From contig NZ_JAAXCQ010000012.1 in the NCBI RefSeq assembly GCF_012272855.1, positions 97,102-161,101 on the forward strand: a DNA stretch of 64,000 bases. Direction: 5' to 3'. Position numbers and translations under genes: made by a program. Positions 9,428-18,934 of the stretch are shown here, piece by piece. This DNA is from Arenibacter sp. 6A1 (GTDB lineage Bacteria; Bacteroidota; Bacteroidia; Flavobacteriales; Flavobacteriaceae). Below the pieces are notes generated by a model that saw only the letters and a list, made by a program, of their open reading frames with translations, searched no databases and was not told where the DNA came from. Position 1 is the stretch's first letter. Every line of letters begins with the position of its first letter.

Positions 9428-10657
9428 TTAATACCAGCGTTTCTTTTTCTTTTTTGAACCTTCAGATTTTCTGCCTTTTCTGTGTTTACTGCCTTTTCTT
9501 TTGTGCACTTCGGGCTGGGCTTTCGGATCTAATGGATAAGGGTGGTCTTCTTCTACATCGATATGTTTTTGCATCAATTTTTGAATGCTAATGACATATT
9601 GCTTTTCGTCTGCAGAACAAAAGGAGTAGGAGGTACCGCTTTGGCCCGCTCTTCCCGTTCTTCCGATTCGGTGAACATAGGTTTCTGGAATGTTTGGTAA
9701 ATCAAAGTTTACCACACTGTCCAAGTTATCGATATCAATACCCCTGGCAGCAACATCTGTGGCTATAAGAATATTGGTTTCCTTATTTTTAAACCTGTTT
9801 AAGGCTTCTTGTCTTTCATCCTGGCTTTTGGCGCCATGAATGCTATCTACCTTATAATTGTTTCTAAGAAGGGTTTGTTCTAGTTTATCGACACCGTGTT
9901 TGGTTCTCCTGAAAATAAGAATATTACCTTTTATCGTATTTCTTAAAAGGTGAAGGCACAGTTCTATTTTTTTGGGTTTTGGCGTAAAATAAAGTGTTTG
10001 ATGTACCCTTGCTGCCGCCGATGAGGTAGGGGTGACGGCAATCTTTTCGGCATCTTTTAGAATGCTATTTGCCAATTGAACCACTTTAAAAGGCATGGTG
10101 GCAGAGAACAATAAAATTTGCTTTCCTTTTGGACATAGACGTTCTATTTTCTTGACATCGTCAATAAAGCCCATGTCCAACATTAAATCTGCCTCGTCCA
10201 AAACCAAGGTCTCTATATAATCTAAATTGATAACATCCTGTTTGTGCAAGTCCAATAACCTACCAGGGGTTGCTACAAGGATATCGACTCCTTTTTTTAG
10301 GGTTTCTATCTGTGGTTCTATAGCCGAACCACCATAAATAACAGCCGAAACAAGGTTGGTATATTGGGCGTAATCTTTAAAGTTTTCCTGAATCTGCATG
10401 GCCAACTCTCGAGTTGGACTTATGATTAAAGCCTTTATCTTTTTTTTAGAGGCGTCTTGCCTGTCGAACAAAAGTTGCAGAATAGGCAAAGCAAAGGCTG
10501 CTGTTTTACCAGTACCCGTTTGTGCCGAAGCAATAACGTCTTTCCCATCGAGTACAAGAGGAATAGTCATTTCTTGAACCGGAGTAGGAGCGTCGTAATT
10601 TTTTTCTGCTATAGCTCTTAAGATAGGTTTATTAAGCTTTAACTCTTTAAAATTCAT
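9428..10657 (-). CDS. rhlE: DEAD-box ATP-dependent RNA helicase (RhlE type)
   Basis: A helicase of 409 aa from the internal ATG at 10657. Motifs in order: Q motif (PTPVQEMTIP), Walker A ASAQTGTGKT, PTRELA, TPGR, DEAD (LDEADLMLDMGF), SAT, and the C-terminal RGIDI and HRIGRTGRAG. The tail is Lys/Arg-rich (RKGSKHRKGRK...KKKKKRWY) and likely binds RNA. The frame stays open for 45 more codons upstream, but the family begins at MNFKEL, so that start was chosen. Probable roles are ribosome assembly and RNA turnover at low temperature. Confidence 0.92.
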   Translation of the reverse strand: MNFKELKLNKPILRAIAEKNYDAPTPVQEMTIPLVLDGKDVIASAQTGTGKTAAFALPILQLLFDRQDASKKKIKALIISPTRELAMQIQENFKDYAQYTNLVSAVIYGGSAIEPQIETLKKGVDILVATPGRLLDLHKQDVINLDYIETLVLDEADLMLDMGFIDDVKKIERLCPKGKQILLFSATMPFKVVQLANSILKDAEKIAVTPTSSAAARVHQTLYFTPKPKKIELCLHLLRNTIKGNILIFRRTKHGVDKLEQTLLRNNYKVDSIHGAKSQDERQEALNRFKNKETNILIATDVAARGIDIDNLDSVVNFDLPNIPETYVHRIGRTGRAGQSGTSYSFCSADEKQYVISIQKLMQKHIDVEEDHPYPLDPKAQPEVHKRKGSKHRKGRKSEGSKKKKKRWY

Positions 10658-10866
10658 GGATGTTAATTTTCTAAAATATGTGTACAAAGGTACGGTAAAT
10701 TCGTTGTTTACTTTTTTTTCTACCCAACTTATAGCCAATTTTATCCATAATAAATCAGGAAAGGAACTTGGCGTAAAAACGTGGTATTGCAAAAAAGAGA
10801 GATGTTTGCAGCGAGTGGTTGATTTTACTAAAAAAACGATTCGTCCAAACGGAATTCACTTTAGGC

Positions 10867-13098
10867 TTAAAGCACTAATAAGCCATGATTTTTTAGAATG
10901 GACAAGGGTTTAGAATACCAAAACAGCTCGAAGTCATCAAAAGTAGCTTCAAAATCTGTTTTTAATTGGGAAAAAGTAAGGGTTTGATCACTATAAGGCG
11001 ATATTTTGTCTAAAGCACCCAACAGCCATTCTCCTTTTTCCTTGTCTACCGAAATTGCCACTGTTTTGGTTTTATCGTGAAAGGTCAGTTTTAATAACTC
11101 CCAACTTTGTCCTTTTTTCGATTTGGTCAGGGTTTGTACTAATGGAGTACTTCCCAGCCAGATAATTTTGGCATTTGGTTTATTGGTAAACGCGGTTTCG
11201 GCCTCTAGTGCCGTTTCGATAAAATTCGGGGCGATAGTAGTTTTTGGGATTTTAAAATCGAACCAATCTTGCAAGGGGTAATCAAAGCAAATGCCGTGCA
11301 TAAAATTGAAGAGCGATTTTTTAAGCCCATAACTAAATTGTTCATGATCGATACCGGTATCGTCAATAAACTGCACATCATTGTTGGCAAAACTTATTTC
11401 CTCGTATTGTGGCACTATGTTGTATTCCGACGGATTTAAGCCAATGGGACTGTGAGCCGTAAGGGCAAATTGATGCCAGAAACCCGATTGTAATACGCCA
11501 AGGTCAAACATCTGTCGGACCATTTCCAGGCTATCTACGGTTTCCTGAACAGTTTGGGTAGGATACCCGTACATTAGGTAAGCGTGTACCATTATTCCCG
11601 ATTCTGTCAGGTTTCGGGTTACCTGGGCCACTTGGGTAACGGTAACCCCTTTTTTAATCAAGGCTAGCAATCGGTCCGATGCCACTTCCAATCCACCCGA
11701 AATAGCAATACAGCCCGATGTTTTTAACAATACACATAGGTCGCGGCTAAAACTTTTCTCGAACCGGATATTGGTCCACCAGGTAACGGTTAATTTCCGC
11801 TTTATAATTTCTAGGGCCAAAGCACGCATAAGGGCCGGTGGAGCCGCTTCATCTACAAAATGAAAGCCTCTTTCTCCGGTGCTTTCTATGAGTTCTTCCA
11901 TTCTGTCTACCAAAAGTTTGGCAGCAATGGGCTCATAGATTTTAATATAATCTAGGGAGATATCGCAAAAGGTACATTTTCCCCAATAGCAACCATGAGC
12001 CATTGTCAGCTTGTTCCAGCGGCCATCGCTCCAAAGGCTGTGCATGGGATTGGCAATTTCTATTACGGAAATATACTTGTCCAATAGCAGATCCGAATAG
12101 TCAGGGGTGCCTACCTGACTTTGTTTGTAGTCTGGTCTTGGAGATGAGTTATTGTAATATACCGCTCCGTTTTGAAGTACAAAGGTCCGCTTTAATGCTG
12201 GTTCGGCTAATGTTGGCTCGGGATTTGTAATATGCGCTACCAATAGTTCTATTGGCAGCTCTCCGTCGTCTAGGGTAATAAAGTCAAAGAATTCAAAAAC
12301 CCTGATATCGGTAAGCGATCGCAATTCTGTGTTTGGAAATCCGCCACCCATAGTCGTCTTTATGTCTGGATAATGGGCTTTTATGAATTGTGCACATTTA
12401 AAGGCACTATATAAATTTCCGGGGAAGGGAACAGAAATACAGAGCAGTTTTGGTTGCACGGTTTTTATACGTTGTTCCAAAATATCCAGGGTAATACGGT
12501 CTATATACGTATGTTCCTTTTGTAAATGCTGATACAGTTCGTCAAAAGAATTGGCGCTTCTTCCCAAGCGTTCCGCATACCTGCTAAAGCCAAAATTTTC
12601 GTCTATACATTCTACAATAAAATCCGAGAGGTCTTCTAGGTACAGTGTAGCCAAATGTTTGGCCTTGTCTTGGGTGCCCATAGCGCCAAATGCCCATTCC
12701 ATATCGTCTAACTGATGAAATCTAGATGCCTGTGGCAAGAAATTATCAGTACATATCTGTCTGGCAAGGGTGGCATTATGGCCCTGTAAAAAAGATATTA
12801 CAGGGTCTATGGTCTTTAAATAGTCTTGTTGTAAAGCAAAAATACGCCCTGCATTCTCTGTCACTATACGCTGGTTTTTTTCGGCCAAAGCAAATATGTC
12901 TCCGAGTCCTTCTTTTGAAAAAATGGCCAAAATAACCTCAATACCCAAATCCATCTGAAAACTACCAATGTTTTTGGTGTTTAAGAAACCCTTAATATAG
13001 GCGGTAGCCGGATAAGGGGTATTTAATTGGGTAAAGGGAGGCGTAAGAAGGAGAATGTCTTTCAAAAGTTTTGGGTTTTTATCGATAGACAGCATCAT
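10867..13098 (-). CDS. B12-binding-type radical SAM protein of unknown function
   Basis: A 743-aa protein. The N-terminal half includes a Rossmann-like region of the cobalamin-binding type (LLCISVPFPGN... then MGGGFPN, residues of about 210-260). The radical SAM domain follows, with its cluster motif in HGCYWGKCTFC at about residue 365. The Cys spacing is CX4CX2C rather than the usual CX3CX2C; this spacing also occurs in some relatives. GFHFVDEAAPP and AISGGLEVASDRLL are later TIM-barrel strands. The gene stands alone between the helicase and an intergenic repeat, so the context gives no substrate. It is not a sulfatase maturase: the length and domain layout differ. Confidence 0.8.
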   Translation of the reverse strand: MMLSIDKNPKLLKDILLLTPPFTQLNTPYPATAYIKGFLNTKNIGSFQMDLGIEVILAIFSKEGLGDIFALAEKNQRIVTENAGRIFALQQDYLKTIDPVISFLQGHNATLARQICTDNFLPQASRFHQLDDMEWAFGAMGTQDKAKHLATLYLEDLSDFIVECIDENFGFSRYAERLGRSANSFDELYQHLQKEHTYIDRITLDILEQRIKTVQPKLLCISVPFPGNLYSAFKCAQFIKAHYPDIKTTMGGGFPNTELRSLTDIRVFEFFDFITLDDGELPIELLVAHITNPEPTLAEPALKRTFVLQNGAVYYNNSSPRPDYKQSQVGTPDYSDLLLDKYISVIEIANPMHSLWSDGRWNKLTMAHGCYWGKCTFCDISLDYIKIYEPIAAKLLVDRMEELIESTGERGFHFVDEAAPPALMRALALEIIKRKLTVTWWTNIRFEKSFSRDLCVLLKTSGCIAISGGLEVASDRLLALIKKGVTVTQVAQVTRNLTESGIMVHAYLMYGYPTQTVQETVDSLEMVRQMFDLGVLQSGFWHQFALTAHSPIGLNPSEYNIVPQYEEISFANNDVQFIDDTGIDHEQFSYGLKKSLFNFMHGICFDYPLQDWFDFKIPKTTIAPNFIETALEAETAFTNKPNAKIIWLGSTPLVQTLTKSKKGQSWELLKLTFHDKTKTVAISVDKEKGEWLLGALDKISPYSDQTLTFSQLKTDFEATFDDFELFWYSKPLSILKNHGLLVL

Positions 13099-13300
13099 TA
13101 AGATCGTCTAAAGTCAGTGCAAAAATAAAGGAAATTTTAAGGAATAATATGCTTTTTAACAAGTGGTTTTGCTGTGTTGTTCGGTAGGGCAAGGCAATAT
13201 ACATAAAGCTAGCTCCCATTATTTTTCCCCACACTTTAATAGCTGTAGTTCAAAGAATGATCGATTTGGTTATTTTGAAGTATCAAGCGTCTTTTGATAG

Positions 13301-13380
13301 GGGCGTTCCCTCCTTCGTCGGGCGGGCTCTTCGCTATATCCCTTGCTCCGCTGCGGGGATGCCGCTGCGATCCCTAACGC
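13301..13380 (+). repeat. 80-bp intergenic repeat, copy 1
   Basis: Begins GGGCGTTCCCTCC and ends TCCCTAACGC; the ends GCGTT and AACGC are inverted. An internal hairpin GGGAT-N9-ATCCC is present. It differs from the inverted copy at 15931-16010 at 2 of 80 positions and from the copy at 29131-29210 at 6. It is GC-rich compared with its surroundings. Confidence 0.9.
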
Positions 13381-13470
13381 AAAATAGGCCTCCTTAAGAT
13401 AAAAATTGTCCCGTGATCACGATTAGAAGGAGTCATGGAAGAAAGGACTTAAACATTAAAATATAGTCCC

Positions 13471-13500
13471 AAAAAAAGCCCTTTAAAAGGGCTTTTTTTT
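13471..13500 (-). terminator. Terminator after the FKBP gene
   Basis: AAAAGCCC-TTTTAAA-type hairpin with GGGCTTTT and long A/T runs on both sides, so it could work in both directions. It lies 60-90 bases after the stop of the minus-strand FKBP gene. Confidence 0.8.
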
Positions 13501-13560
13501 TGAATAGCGCTTTAAGGGCGCTTATTCCTATGGTATATACTGTGTATTACAGCATTGATG

Positions 13561-14019
13561 TTATTTTACAGCGATGAGTTTTACATCAAAAACAAGCACA
13601 GAACCGGCAGGGATTGGACCGCGATCCGTACTTCCATATCCTAAATGGGCCGGAATTAATAGCATTCCGCTACCACCTTCTTTAAAATAAGGAATCCCCA
13701 TTGTCCAGCCCCTAATGACTTGGTTTAAGCCAAAAGTTATGCCCTCTGCACCACTTTGGTCAAATATTTCTCCATTGATAAATGTTCCCTTATAGGCAAC
13801 GGTTACTTGTGAAGAAGCACTTGGTTGTTTTCCGTCTCCCGGTTCATCGATGACATAATACAGTCCATAATCGCCTTTTTGGGCATTTAAATTGTTGTCT
13901 TTAATATACTCGGTAATTTCCAATTCATTCTTGGCTGTATAATCTATATTCTCTGCTTTCTTATCGTCATCACACGAAATAAACAAGGCAAATACTAGGG
14001 CAAAAAAGGTGTATTTCAT
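13561..14019 (-). CDS. FKBP-type peptidyl-prolyl cis-trans isomerase lipoprotein
   Basis: A 152-aa protein with a lipoprotein signal (LFISC, Cys at about residue 16) and one FKBP domain at residues of about 65-150. Family motifs are VTVAYKGTFINGEIFDQS, FGLNQVIRGWTMGI, MLLIPAHLGYGS and PAGSVLVFDVKL. It probably assists folding of exported proteins in the periplasm or at the outer membrane; small FKBP lipoproteins of this kind are common in flavobacteria. It is transcribed alone between two terminators. Confidence 0.92.
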   Translation of the reverse strand: MKYTFFALVFALFISCDDDKKAENIDYTAKNELEITEYIKDNNLNAQKGDYGLYYVIDEPGDGKQPSASSQVTVAYKGTFINGEIFDQSGAEGITFGLNQVIRGWTMGIPYFKEGGSGMLLIPAHLGYGSTDRGPIPAGSVLVFDVKLIAVK

Positions 14020-14175
14020 AAGGTTTTATTTTTTTAAGCGGCACAAATATAGTAAAATACTATGCCTTTCCTTAAAACTTCTTGAGGAGTGGGGATTGGG
14101 TCCAATTCCAGGATGTTTTTTTAATTAAAAGCTTAGAGATTGGTATTGTATCGCTGGGTTTCCAATAGTAAATCT

Positions 14176-14631
14176 TTATGGCCGAAGGTTTCTTAATCCT
14201 TCATACATAACAACACTCACCGCATTGGCCAAATTTAAGCTGCGTATATGTGGACTGTATAAGGGTATTTTATACAATTTGTCTTGGTTGTTATCGGTGA
14301 TTTCTTTGGATAGGCCTTTAGATTCCTTACCAAAAATAAAAAACATGTCTTCCTTATAGTCTATAGACCAATGGTCTTTATCTCCATGACTAGAGAAGAA
14401 TGCCATTTCCTTGTCTTTATGGGCGGCAAAAAACTCCTCGGCACTTTCATAGGTAAAAAGTGAAATATGTTGCCAATAATCGAGGCCGGCACGTTTTACT
14501 CGTTTGTCGTCCAATTCAAAGCCAAAGGGTTTTACCAGGTGTAAGTTTGCTCCGGTGGCTAAACTTAAGCGACCGATGTTTCCGGTATTCATCGGAATTT
14601 CGGGTTCAATAAGAACAATGTTGTAGGGCAT
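14176..14631 (-). CDS. trmL: tRNA (cytidine(34)-2'-O)-methyltransferase
   Basis: A 151-aa SpoU-class (SPOUT) methyltransferase of the size expected for TrmL, which methylates the wobble ribose of certain leucine tRNAs. Motifs seen are the N-terminal EPEIPMNTGNIGRL, then FIFGKESKGLSKE, and the knot motif IPLYSPHIRSLNLANAV. It follows rpoD on the minus strand but is separated from it by a terminator. Confidence 0.92.
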   Translation of the reverse strand: MPYNIVLIEPEIPMNTGNIGRLSLATGANLHLVKPFGFELDDKRVKRAGLDYWQHISLFTYESAEEFFAAHKDKEMAFFSSHGDKDHWSIDYKEDMFFIFGKESKGLSKEITDNNQDKLYKIPLYSPHIRSLNLANAVSVVMYEGLRNLRP

Positions 14632-14650
14632 TAATGAGGGGTTTAAAAAA

Positions 14651-14678
14651 AAACTCCGGTAATCAGCCGGAGTTTATT
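14651..14678 (-). terminator. Terminator of rpoD
   Basis: ACTCCGG and CCGGAGT form the stem; on the minus strand the hairpin is followed by a run of Ts. It lies 117-142 bases beyond the rpoD stop. Confidence 0.75.
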
Positions 14679-14792
14679 CATCAATCAAAAAACGAACAGT
14701 CATGATAACTGTTGTTACGGTTCACAATGTATAATTTTAGCACCAACTTTCCAAATGGAATTTTGTTGCAGGAATTGTATACATGTATGGAT

Positions 14793-15656
14793 TTATCCTA
14801 AATAAGTTTTTAGTATTTTACTTCTAGAAGTATGTTTCAATCTTCTGATGGCTTTTTCCTTAATTTGACGAACTCTTTCTCTTGTAAGATCAAAAGTTTC
14901 TCCAATTTCTTCCAAGGTCATAGAATGCTGTCCTGCCAATCCGAAATATAAACGGATAACATCGGCTTCTCTTGGGGTTAAGGTTTCTAAAGCTCTTTCT
15001 ATTTCTGTTCTTAGAGACTCATGTAATAATTCCCTATCTGGGTTTGGCGATTCTCCACTACGCAATACATCGTACAGGTTAGAATCTTCTCCGTCGATCA
15101 AAGGGGCATCCATGGATACGTGACGACCAGAGTTTTTTAGGGATTGCTTTACGTCTTCAACAGTCATATCCAATTCCTTGGCAATTTCTTCTGCTGAAGG
15201 CTGTCTTTCGTGTGCTTGCTCCAAGAAGGCGAAGGTCTTGTTGATCTTGTTGATAGATCCAATCTTATTTAAAGGAAGTCTAACAATACGGGATTGTTCT
15301 GCCAAAGCTTGAAGTATCGATTGACGAATCCACCATACGGCATAAGAGATAAATTTAAATCCACGAGTTTCGTCAAAACGCTGGGCAGCCTTAATAAGTC
15401 CAAGGTTTCCTTCGTTAATTAAATCGGGTAGGGTTAAACCTTGGTTTTGGTATTGCTTTGCTACGGAAACCACAAATCGCAAGTTGGCTTTTGTCAATTT
15501 TTCAAGAGCGACTTGGTCTCCGGCCTTGATCCGTTGTGCCAATTCAACCTCTTCATCCGCAGTAATAAGATCTACCTTTCCAATTTCTTGCAAATATTTA
15601 TCTAACGAAGCGGTTTCTCTATTGGTAACCTGTTTTGTAATTTTTAGCTGTCTCAT
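14793..15656 (-). CDS. rpoD: RNA polymerase primary sigma factor, Bacteroidota type
   Basis: A 287-aa sigma-70 factor. It starts with region 1.2 ([16 protein letters not shown]) and lacks region 1.1, as is typical of the primary sigma factor of Bacteroidota. Region 2 is clear ([34 protein letters not shown]), region 3 follows, and region 4.2 has [19 protein letters not shown]. The factor recognises promoters with a -7 element TAnnTTTG and a -33 TTG. The 452-base upstream region holds a repeat copy and the pnp terminator. Confidence 0.95.
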   Translation of the reverse strand: MRQLKITKQVTNRETASLDKYLQEIGKVDLITADEEVELAQRIKAGDQVALEKLTKANLRFVVSVAKQYQNQGLTLPDLINEGNLGLIKAAQRFDETRGFKFISYAVWWIRQSILQALAEQSRIVRLPLNKIGSINKINKTFAFLEQAHERQPSAEEIAKELDMTVEDVKQSLKNSGRHVSMDAPLIDGEDSNLYDVLRSGESPNPDRELLHESLRTEIERALETLTPREADVIRLYFGLAGQHSMTLEEIGETFDLTRERVRQIKEKAIRRLKHTSRSKILKTYLG

Positions 15657-15930
15657 CGAAGTTTTTCCTTTCTAAATTAAGTGCAGTAAGCATGGGCTGC
15701 ATTAGGTTATACGTTCGAAGAGAACAAAATGTTACAATTTAATTAATTTTTTTTAATAAATAAGGAAAAAAAGTCAAAAAAAGCTGGTTTTAACACCTTT
15801 GGAACTTTGTTAGCCGTATGGTATAGAAGGATTTAGTGATTTAGACCCTCCTGGTTGGAATTTTTAAAATTGCCTTAAAGATGGCTTATGTGCAGGCTCT
15901 AATGGAATATGATCCGGGAAAAAAGATACC

Positions 15931-16010
15931 GCGTTAGGGATCGCAGCGGCATCCCCGCAGCGGCGCAAGGGATATAGCGGAGAGCCCGCCCGACGAAGGA
16001 GGGAACGCCC
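15931..16010 (-). repeat. 80-bp intergenic repeat, copy 2 (inverted)
   Basis: Reverse complement of copy 1 with two differences. It lies between pnp and rpoD with no shared flanking sequence, so the 80-bp unit itself is what is repeated. Confidence 0.9.
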
Positions 16011-16051
16011 AAAGTAGTATGCCGATTATAAATTTAAAAGTAAGGGGAAAC

Positions 16052-16087
16052 AAAAAAAGCCTATCCATTGGAATGAATAGGCTTTAT
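16052..16087 (-). terminator. Terminator of pnp
   Basis: AAAGCCTATTCATT pairs with AATGGATAGGCTTT on the minus strand, followed by Ts. It starts 22 bases after the pnp stop. Confidence 0.85.
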
Positions 16088-16108
16088 GGTAATTAAAAGA
16101 CCGAAAGA

Positions 16109-18328
16109 TTAGTCTCTTGGTTTTCTGTCGTCTCTGCGGTTGTCGCGGCCACGATTATCTCTTCCGCCACTTTTATTGTCCCTTGGAGGTCTTTCGACAA
16201 ATCCTTCAGGTTTTGGAAGTAACGCTTTACGAGATACTTTTTCTTTTTTAGTTCTTGGATCAAGACCAAAATATTTCACGTCAAAAACATCCCCCATCTT
16301 TACGACATCGGATACATTTTCGGTACGTTCCCAAGCTAGTTCGGATACGTGAAGCAATACTTCGTTTCCTGGAGCGTCGGTATATTCTACTACCGCACCA
16401 AAATCGAGCATTTTAATTACTTTCACTTCGTAAGCACTACCTAATTCTGGCTTAAACATTAAAGAATCTATTTTGGCCAATACCATATCGATTCCGTCCT
16501 GATTAGTACCTAAAATTTCAACAATACCTTCTTCTGTAGTAGGATCTTCATTGATAACGATGGTAGTATCGGTAGCTTTTTGTAATTCTTGGATCACTTT
16601 TCCACCAGGTCCGATCAAAGCCCCGATAAATTGTCCAGGAATAGTTCTAGTAACCATTTTAGGAGCGTGTGCTTTTACATCTTGGTTAGGAGTAGCTATA
16701 GTCTCGGTGATTTTCTCCAAGATATGTAAACGTCCGGCTCTTGCTTGTTTTAAAGCGTTCACCAAAATTTCATAAGAAAGACCTTTTACTTTAATATCCA
16801 TCTGACAGGCGGTAATACCATCTGCAGTTCCGGTTACTTTAAAGTCCATATCTCCCAAGTGATCTTCATCACCTAAGATATCCGATAATACGGCGTATTT
16901 ACCGCTTTCGCTATCAGAGATTAATCCCATAGCAATACCAGAAACTGGTTTGATCATTTGAACACCGGCATCCATAAGGGCCATTGTACCACTACATACG
17001 GTAGCCATAGAAGAAGAACCGTTAGATTCTAATACTTCCGATACTACTCTTACGGTATAAGGACAATCTGCAGGGATCATTCCTTTTAGGGCGCGTTGTG
17101 CCAAGTTTCCGTGTCCTACCTCTCTACGGGAAGTACCTCTGATTGGTTTAGCTTCACCAGTGGAGAAAGGAGGGAAGTTGTAATGTAAATAGAACTTTTC
17201 TTCGCCTTCAAAAGACGGCATGTCTATTTTGTTGGCTTCTCTAGAAGTTCCAAGGGTTACCGTGGCCAAGGCCTGGGTTTCACCTCTTGTAAAGATTGCA
17301 GAACCGTGGGTAGAAGGCAAGTAGTTAACCTCGCACCAGATAGGACGAATCTCATCTGTTTTTCTACCGTCTAAACGCAATCCTTCGTTTAAGGTAAGGT
17401 CTCTAACGGCAGCTTTTTCTGCTTGGTAGTAGTACTTGGAAATCAAGTCACCATATTCAGCTATTTCCTCTTCAGAAAAAGAAGCTTTAATTTCTTCTTT
17501 TATTTCAGCAAAGGCAGTAGTTCTTTCTTTTTTAGACGATCCGGCTTTAGCAATAGCATACACTTTGTCATATGCCATATCGTGGATTCTCTTCGCGAAG
17601 GCTTCGTCTTCTCTTTCCGGAGTGTACTCACGTACCTCTTTTTTTCCGAAAGCTTCGGCCAAACGCAACTGGGCAGCACACTGAACTTTAATAGCTTCGT
17701 GAGCAAACTCAATGGCTTCTACCATTTCTTCTTCCGAAATTTCTTTCATCTCACCTTCTACCATCATTACAGAATCGGCAGAGGCTCCGATCATCATATC
17801 GATGTCAGATAACTCTAACTGTTCTCTAGTTGGGTTAAGGATAAATTTACCATCGATACGTCCTACGCGTACTTCAGAAATGGCACATTCAAATGGAAAG
17901 TCAGATAATTGAATGGCAGCAGAAGCAGCCAAACCGGCCATCGCTTCTGGCATTACATTGTCGTCATGAGACATTAACTGAATCATCACCTGAGTTTCTG
18001 CATGGTAATCTTTTGGGAAAAGTGGACGTAAAACACGGTCTACTAATCTCATAGTCAATACTTCACCGTCACTAGGTCTGGCTTCTCTTTTAAAGAACCC
18101 ACCTGGGTAACGTCCGGCAGCGGCAAATTTTTCACGGTAATCTACCGTTAAGGGAAGGAAATCTACATCACTGGCCTTGTAGTTAGAAACAACGGTACAC
18201 AATAACATACAGTCGCCTGATTGAACAACAACAGAACCATGGGCCTGCTTAGCCAATTTTCCGGTTTCGATAGAAATTTCCCTACCGTCGCCTAGGTCAA
18301 TGACCTCTTTAAATACTTTTGGTATCAT
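16109..18328 (-). CDS. pnp: Polyribonucleotide nucleotidyltransferase (PNPase)
   Basis: A 739-aa 3'-to-5' phosphorolytic exoribonuclease. Two RNase PH domains are visible: the first from residue 1 with [13 protein letters not shown], the second from about 325 with [17 protein letters not shown] and [20 protein letters not shown] domain follows near residue 560 ([15 protein letters not shown]), then an S1 domain near 625 ([20 protein letters not shown]). The tail, of about 30 residues, is rich in Arg/Asp/Gly and probably binds RNA. The rpsO-pnp order is widely conserved. Confidence 0.97.
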   Translation of the reverse strand: MIPKVFKEVIDLGDGREISIETGKLAKQAHGSVVVQSGDCMLLCTVVSNYKASDVDFLPLTVDYREKFAAAGRYPGGFFKREARPSDGEVLTMRLVDRVLRPLFPKDYHAETQVMIQLMSHDDNVMPEAMAGLAASAAIQLSDFPFECAISEVRVGRIDGKFILNPTREQLELSDIDMMIGASADSVMMVEGEMKEISEEEMVEAIEFAHEAIKVQCAAQLRLAEAFGKKEVREYTPEREDEAFAKRIHDMAYDKVYAIAKAGSSKKERTTAFAEIKEEIKASFSEEEIAEYGDLISKYYYQAEKAAVRDLTLNEGLRLDGRKTDEIRPIWCEVNYLPSTHGSAIFTRGETQALATVTLGTSREANKIDMPSFEGEEKFYLHYNFPPFSTGEAKPIRGTSRREVGHGNLAQRALKGMIPADCPYTVRVVSEVLESNGSSSMATVCSGTMALMDAGVQMIKPVSGIAMGLISDSESGKYAVLSDILGDEDHLGDMDFKVTGTADGITACQMDIKVKGLSYEILVNALKQARAGRLHILEKITETIATPNQDVKAHAPKMVTRTIPGQFIGALIGPGGKVIQELQKATDTTIVINEDPTTEEGIVEILGTNQDGIDMVLAKIDSLMFKPELGSAYEVKVIKMLDFGAVVEYTDAPGNEVLLHVSELAWERTENVSDVVKMGDVFDVKYFGLDPRTKKEKVSRKALLPKPEGFVERPPRDNKSGGRDNRGRDNRRDDRKPRD

Positions 18329-18482
18329 AAATACGAATTAAAACCTATCTCATTATAGGTTTGTTAAACAATGGTCTTTCGCCTTGTAGAAACGAAGTTG
18401 TTGTGTTGTAGTTGTGTGTTGTGGACCAATGAAAAACTATAAGTAAGCTTTTTGTTTTGCCTTAAGGAACCTTAAGGGCTTG

Positions 18483-18510
18483 ACCATAATATTGAAAATC
18501 AGTATTATGG
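18483..18510 (-). promoter_or_regulatory. Hairpin in the rpsO-pnp spacer
   Basis: CCATAATA and TATTATGG form an 8-bp perfect inverted repeat around an 11-base loop. It lies between the rpsO terminator and the pnp start. It could be a processing or autoregulatory element of the pnp leader, by analogy with other bacteria; no direct evidence. Confidence 0.35.
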
Positions 18511-18517
18511 GTATTGT

Positions 18518-18552
18518 AAAAAAGGGGGAAAGTACAACTTTCCCCCTTTTTG
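18518..18552 (-). terminator. Terminator of rpsO
   Basis: AAAAAGGGGGAAAGT pairs with ACTTTCCCCCTTTTT; the stop of rpsO is 5 bases before the stem. The stem is strong and flanked by A and T runs. Confidence 0.85.
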
Positions 18553-18556
18553 TGAA

Positions 18557-18826
18557 TTATTTTCTAATTCCTAATTCTTTAATTATAGCACGATATCTAA
18601 TAATATCTTTCTTAATTAAATAATCTAGAAGAGATCTTCTTTTACCTACCAATTTTACTAGAGAACGCTCAGTGTTAAAATCTTTACGATTCTTTTTTAA
18701 GTGCTCTGTTAAGTGGTTGATTCTGTAAGTGAACAAAGCAATTTGTCCTTCGGCAGAACCTGTGTTTACTGCTTCACCACCATGCTTCTGAAAAATCTCA
18801 GCTTTTACTTCTTTAGTTAAATACAT
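18557..18826 (-). CDS. rpsO: 30S ribosomal protein S15
   Basis: An 89-aa protein of the standard S15 length. Diagnostic blocks are NTGSAEGQIALFTYRINHLT, the EHLKKNRKDFNTERSL helix and VGKRRSLLDYL. It binds 16S rRNA in the platform of the small subunit. It lies upstream of pnp, with a terminator between them. Confidence 0.98.
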   Translation of the reverse strand: MYLTKEVKAEIFQKHGGEAVNTGSAEGQIALFTYRINHLTEHLKKNRKDFNTERSLVKLVGKRRSLLDYLIKKDIIRYRAIIKELGIRK

Positions 18827-18934
18827 TCCAATATTGTTTTAATGATTTTTATGTACATGACCGAAATTCGGTCAAGGGCGCAAATATACGATTATTTTTT
18901 TATAGTCTGCCGATAAATGACAAACAGAAAATGA

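Larger units (their letters stand above)
13099..13560. other. Intergenic region with an 80-bp repeat and a terminator
   Basis: A 462-base gap between the radical SAM gene and the FKBP gene. It holds the first copy of the 80-bp repeat (13301-13380) and a strong hairpin at 13471-13500. No convincing small gene was seen. Confidence 0.6.
15657..16108. other. Intergenic region between pnp and rpoD
   Basis: A 452-base gap with the rpoD promoter region, the second (inverted) copy of the 80-bp repeat and the pnp terminator. No small gene was recognised. Confidence 0.6.

Noticed and set aside
10658..10792. 45-codon N-terminal extension of the helicase
   Set aside because: Family members start at MNFKEL; the extension has no conserved character and is probably the leader.
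10867..13098. The radical SAM protein as the sulfatase maturase
   Set aside because: Maturases are about 400 aa with extra Cys-rich cluster domains; this protein is much longer with a cobalamin-like domain and is not near the sulfatases.
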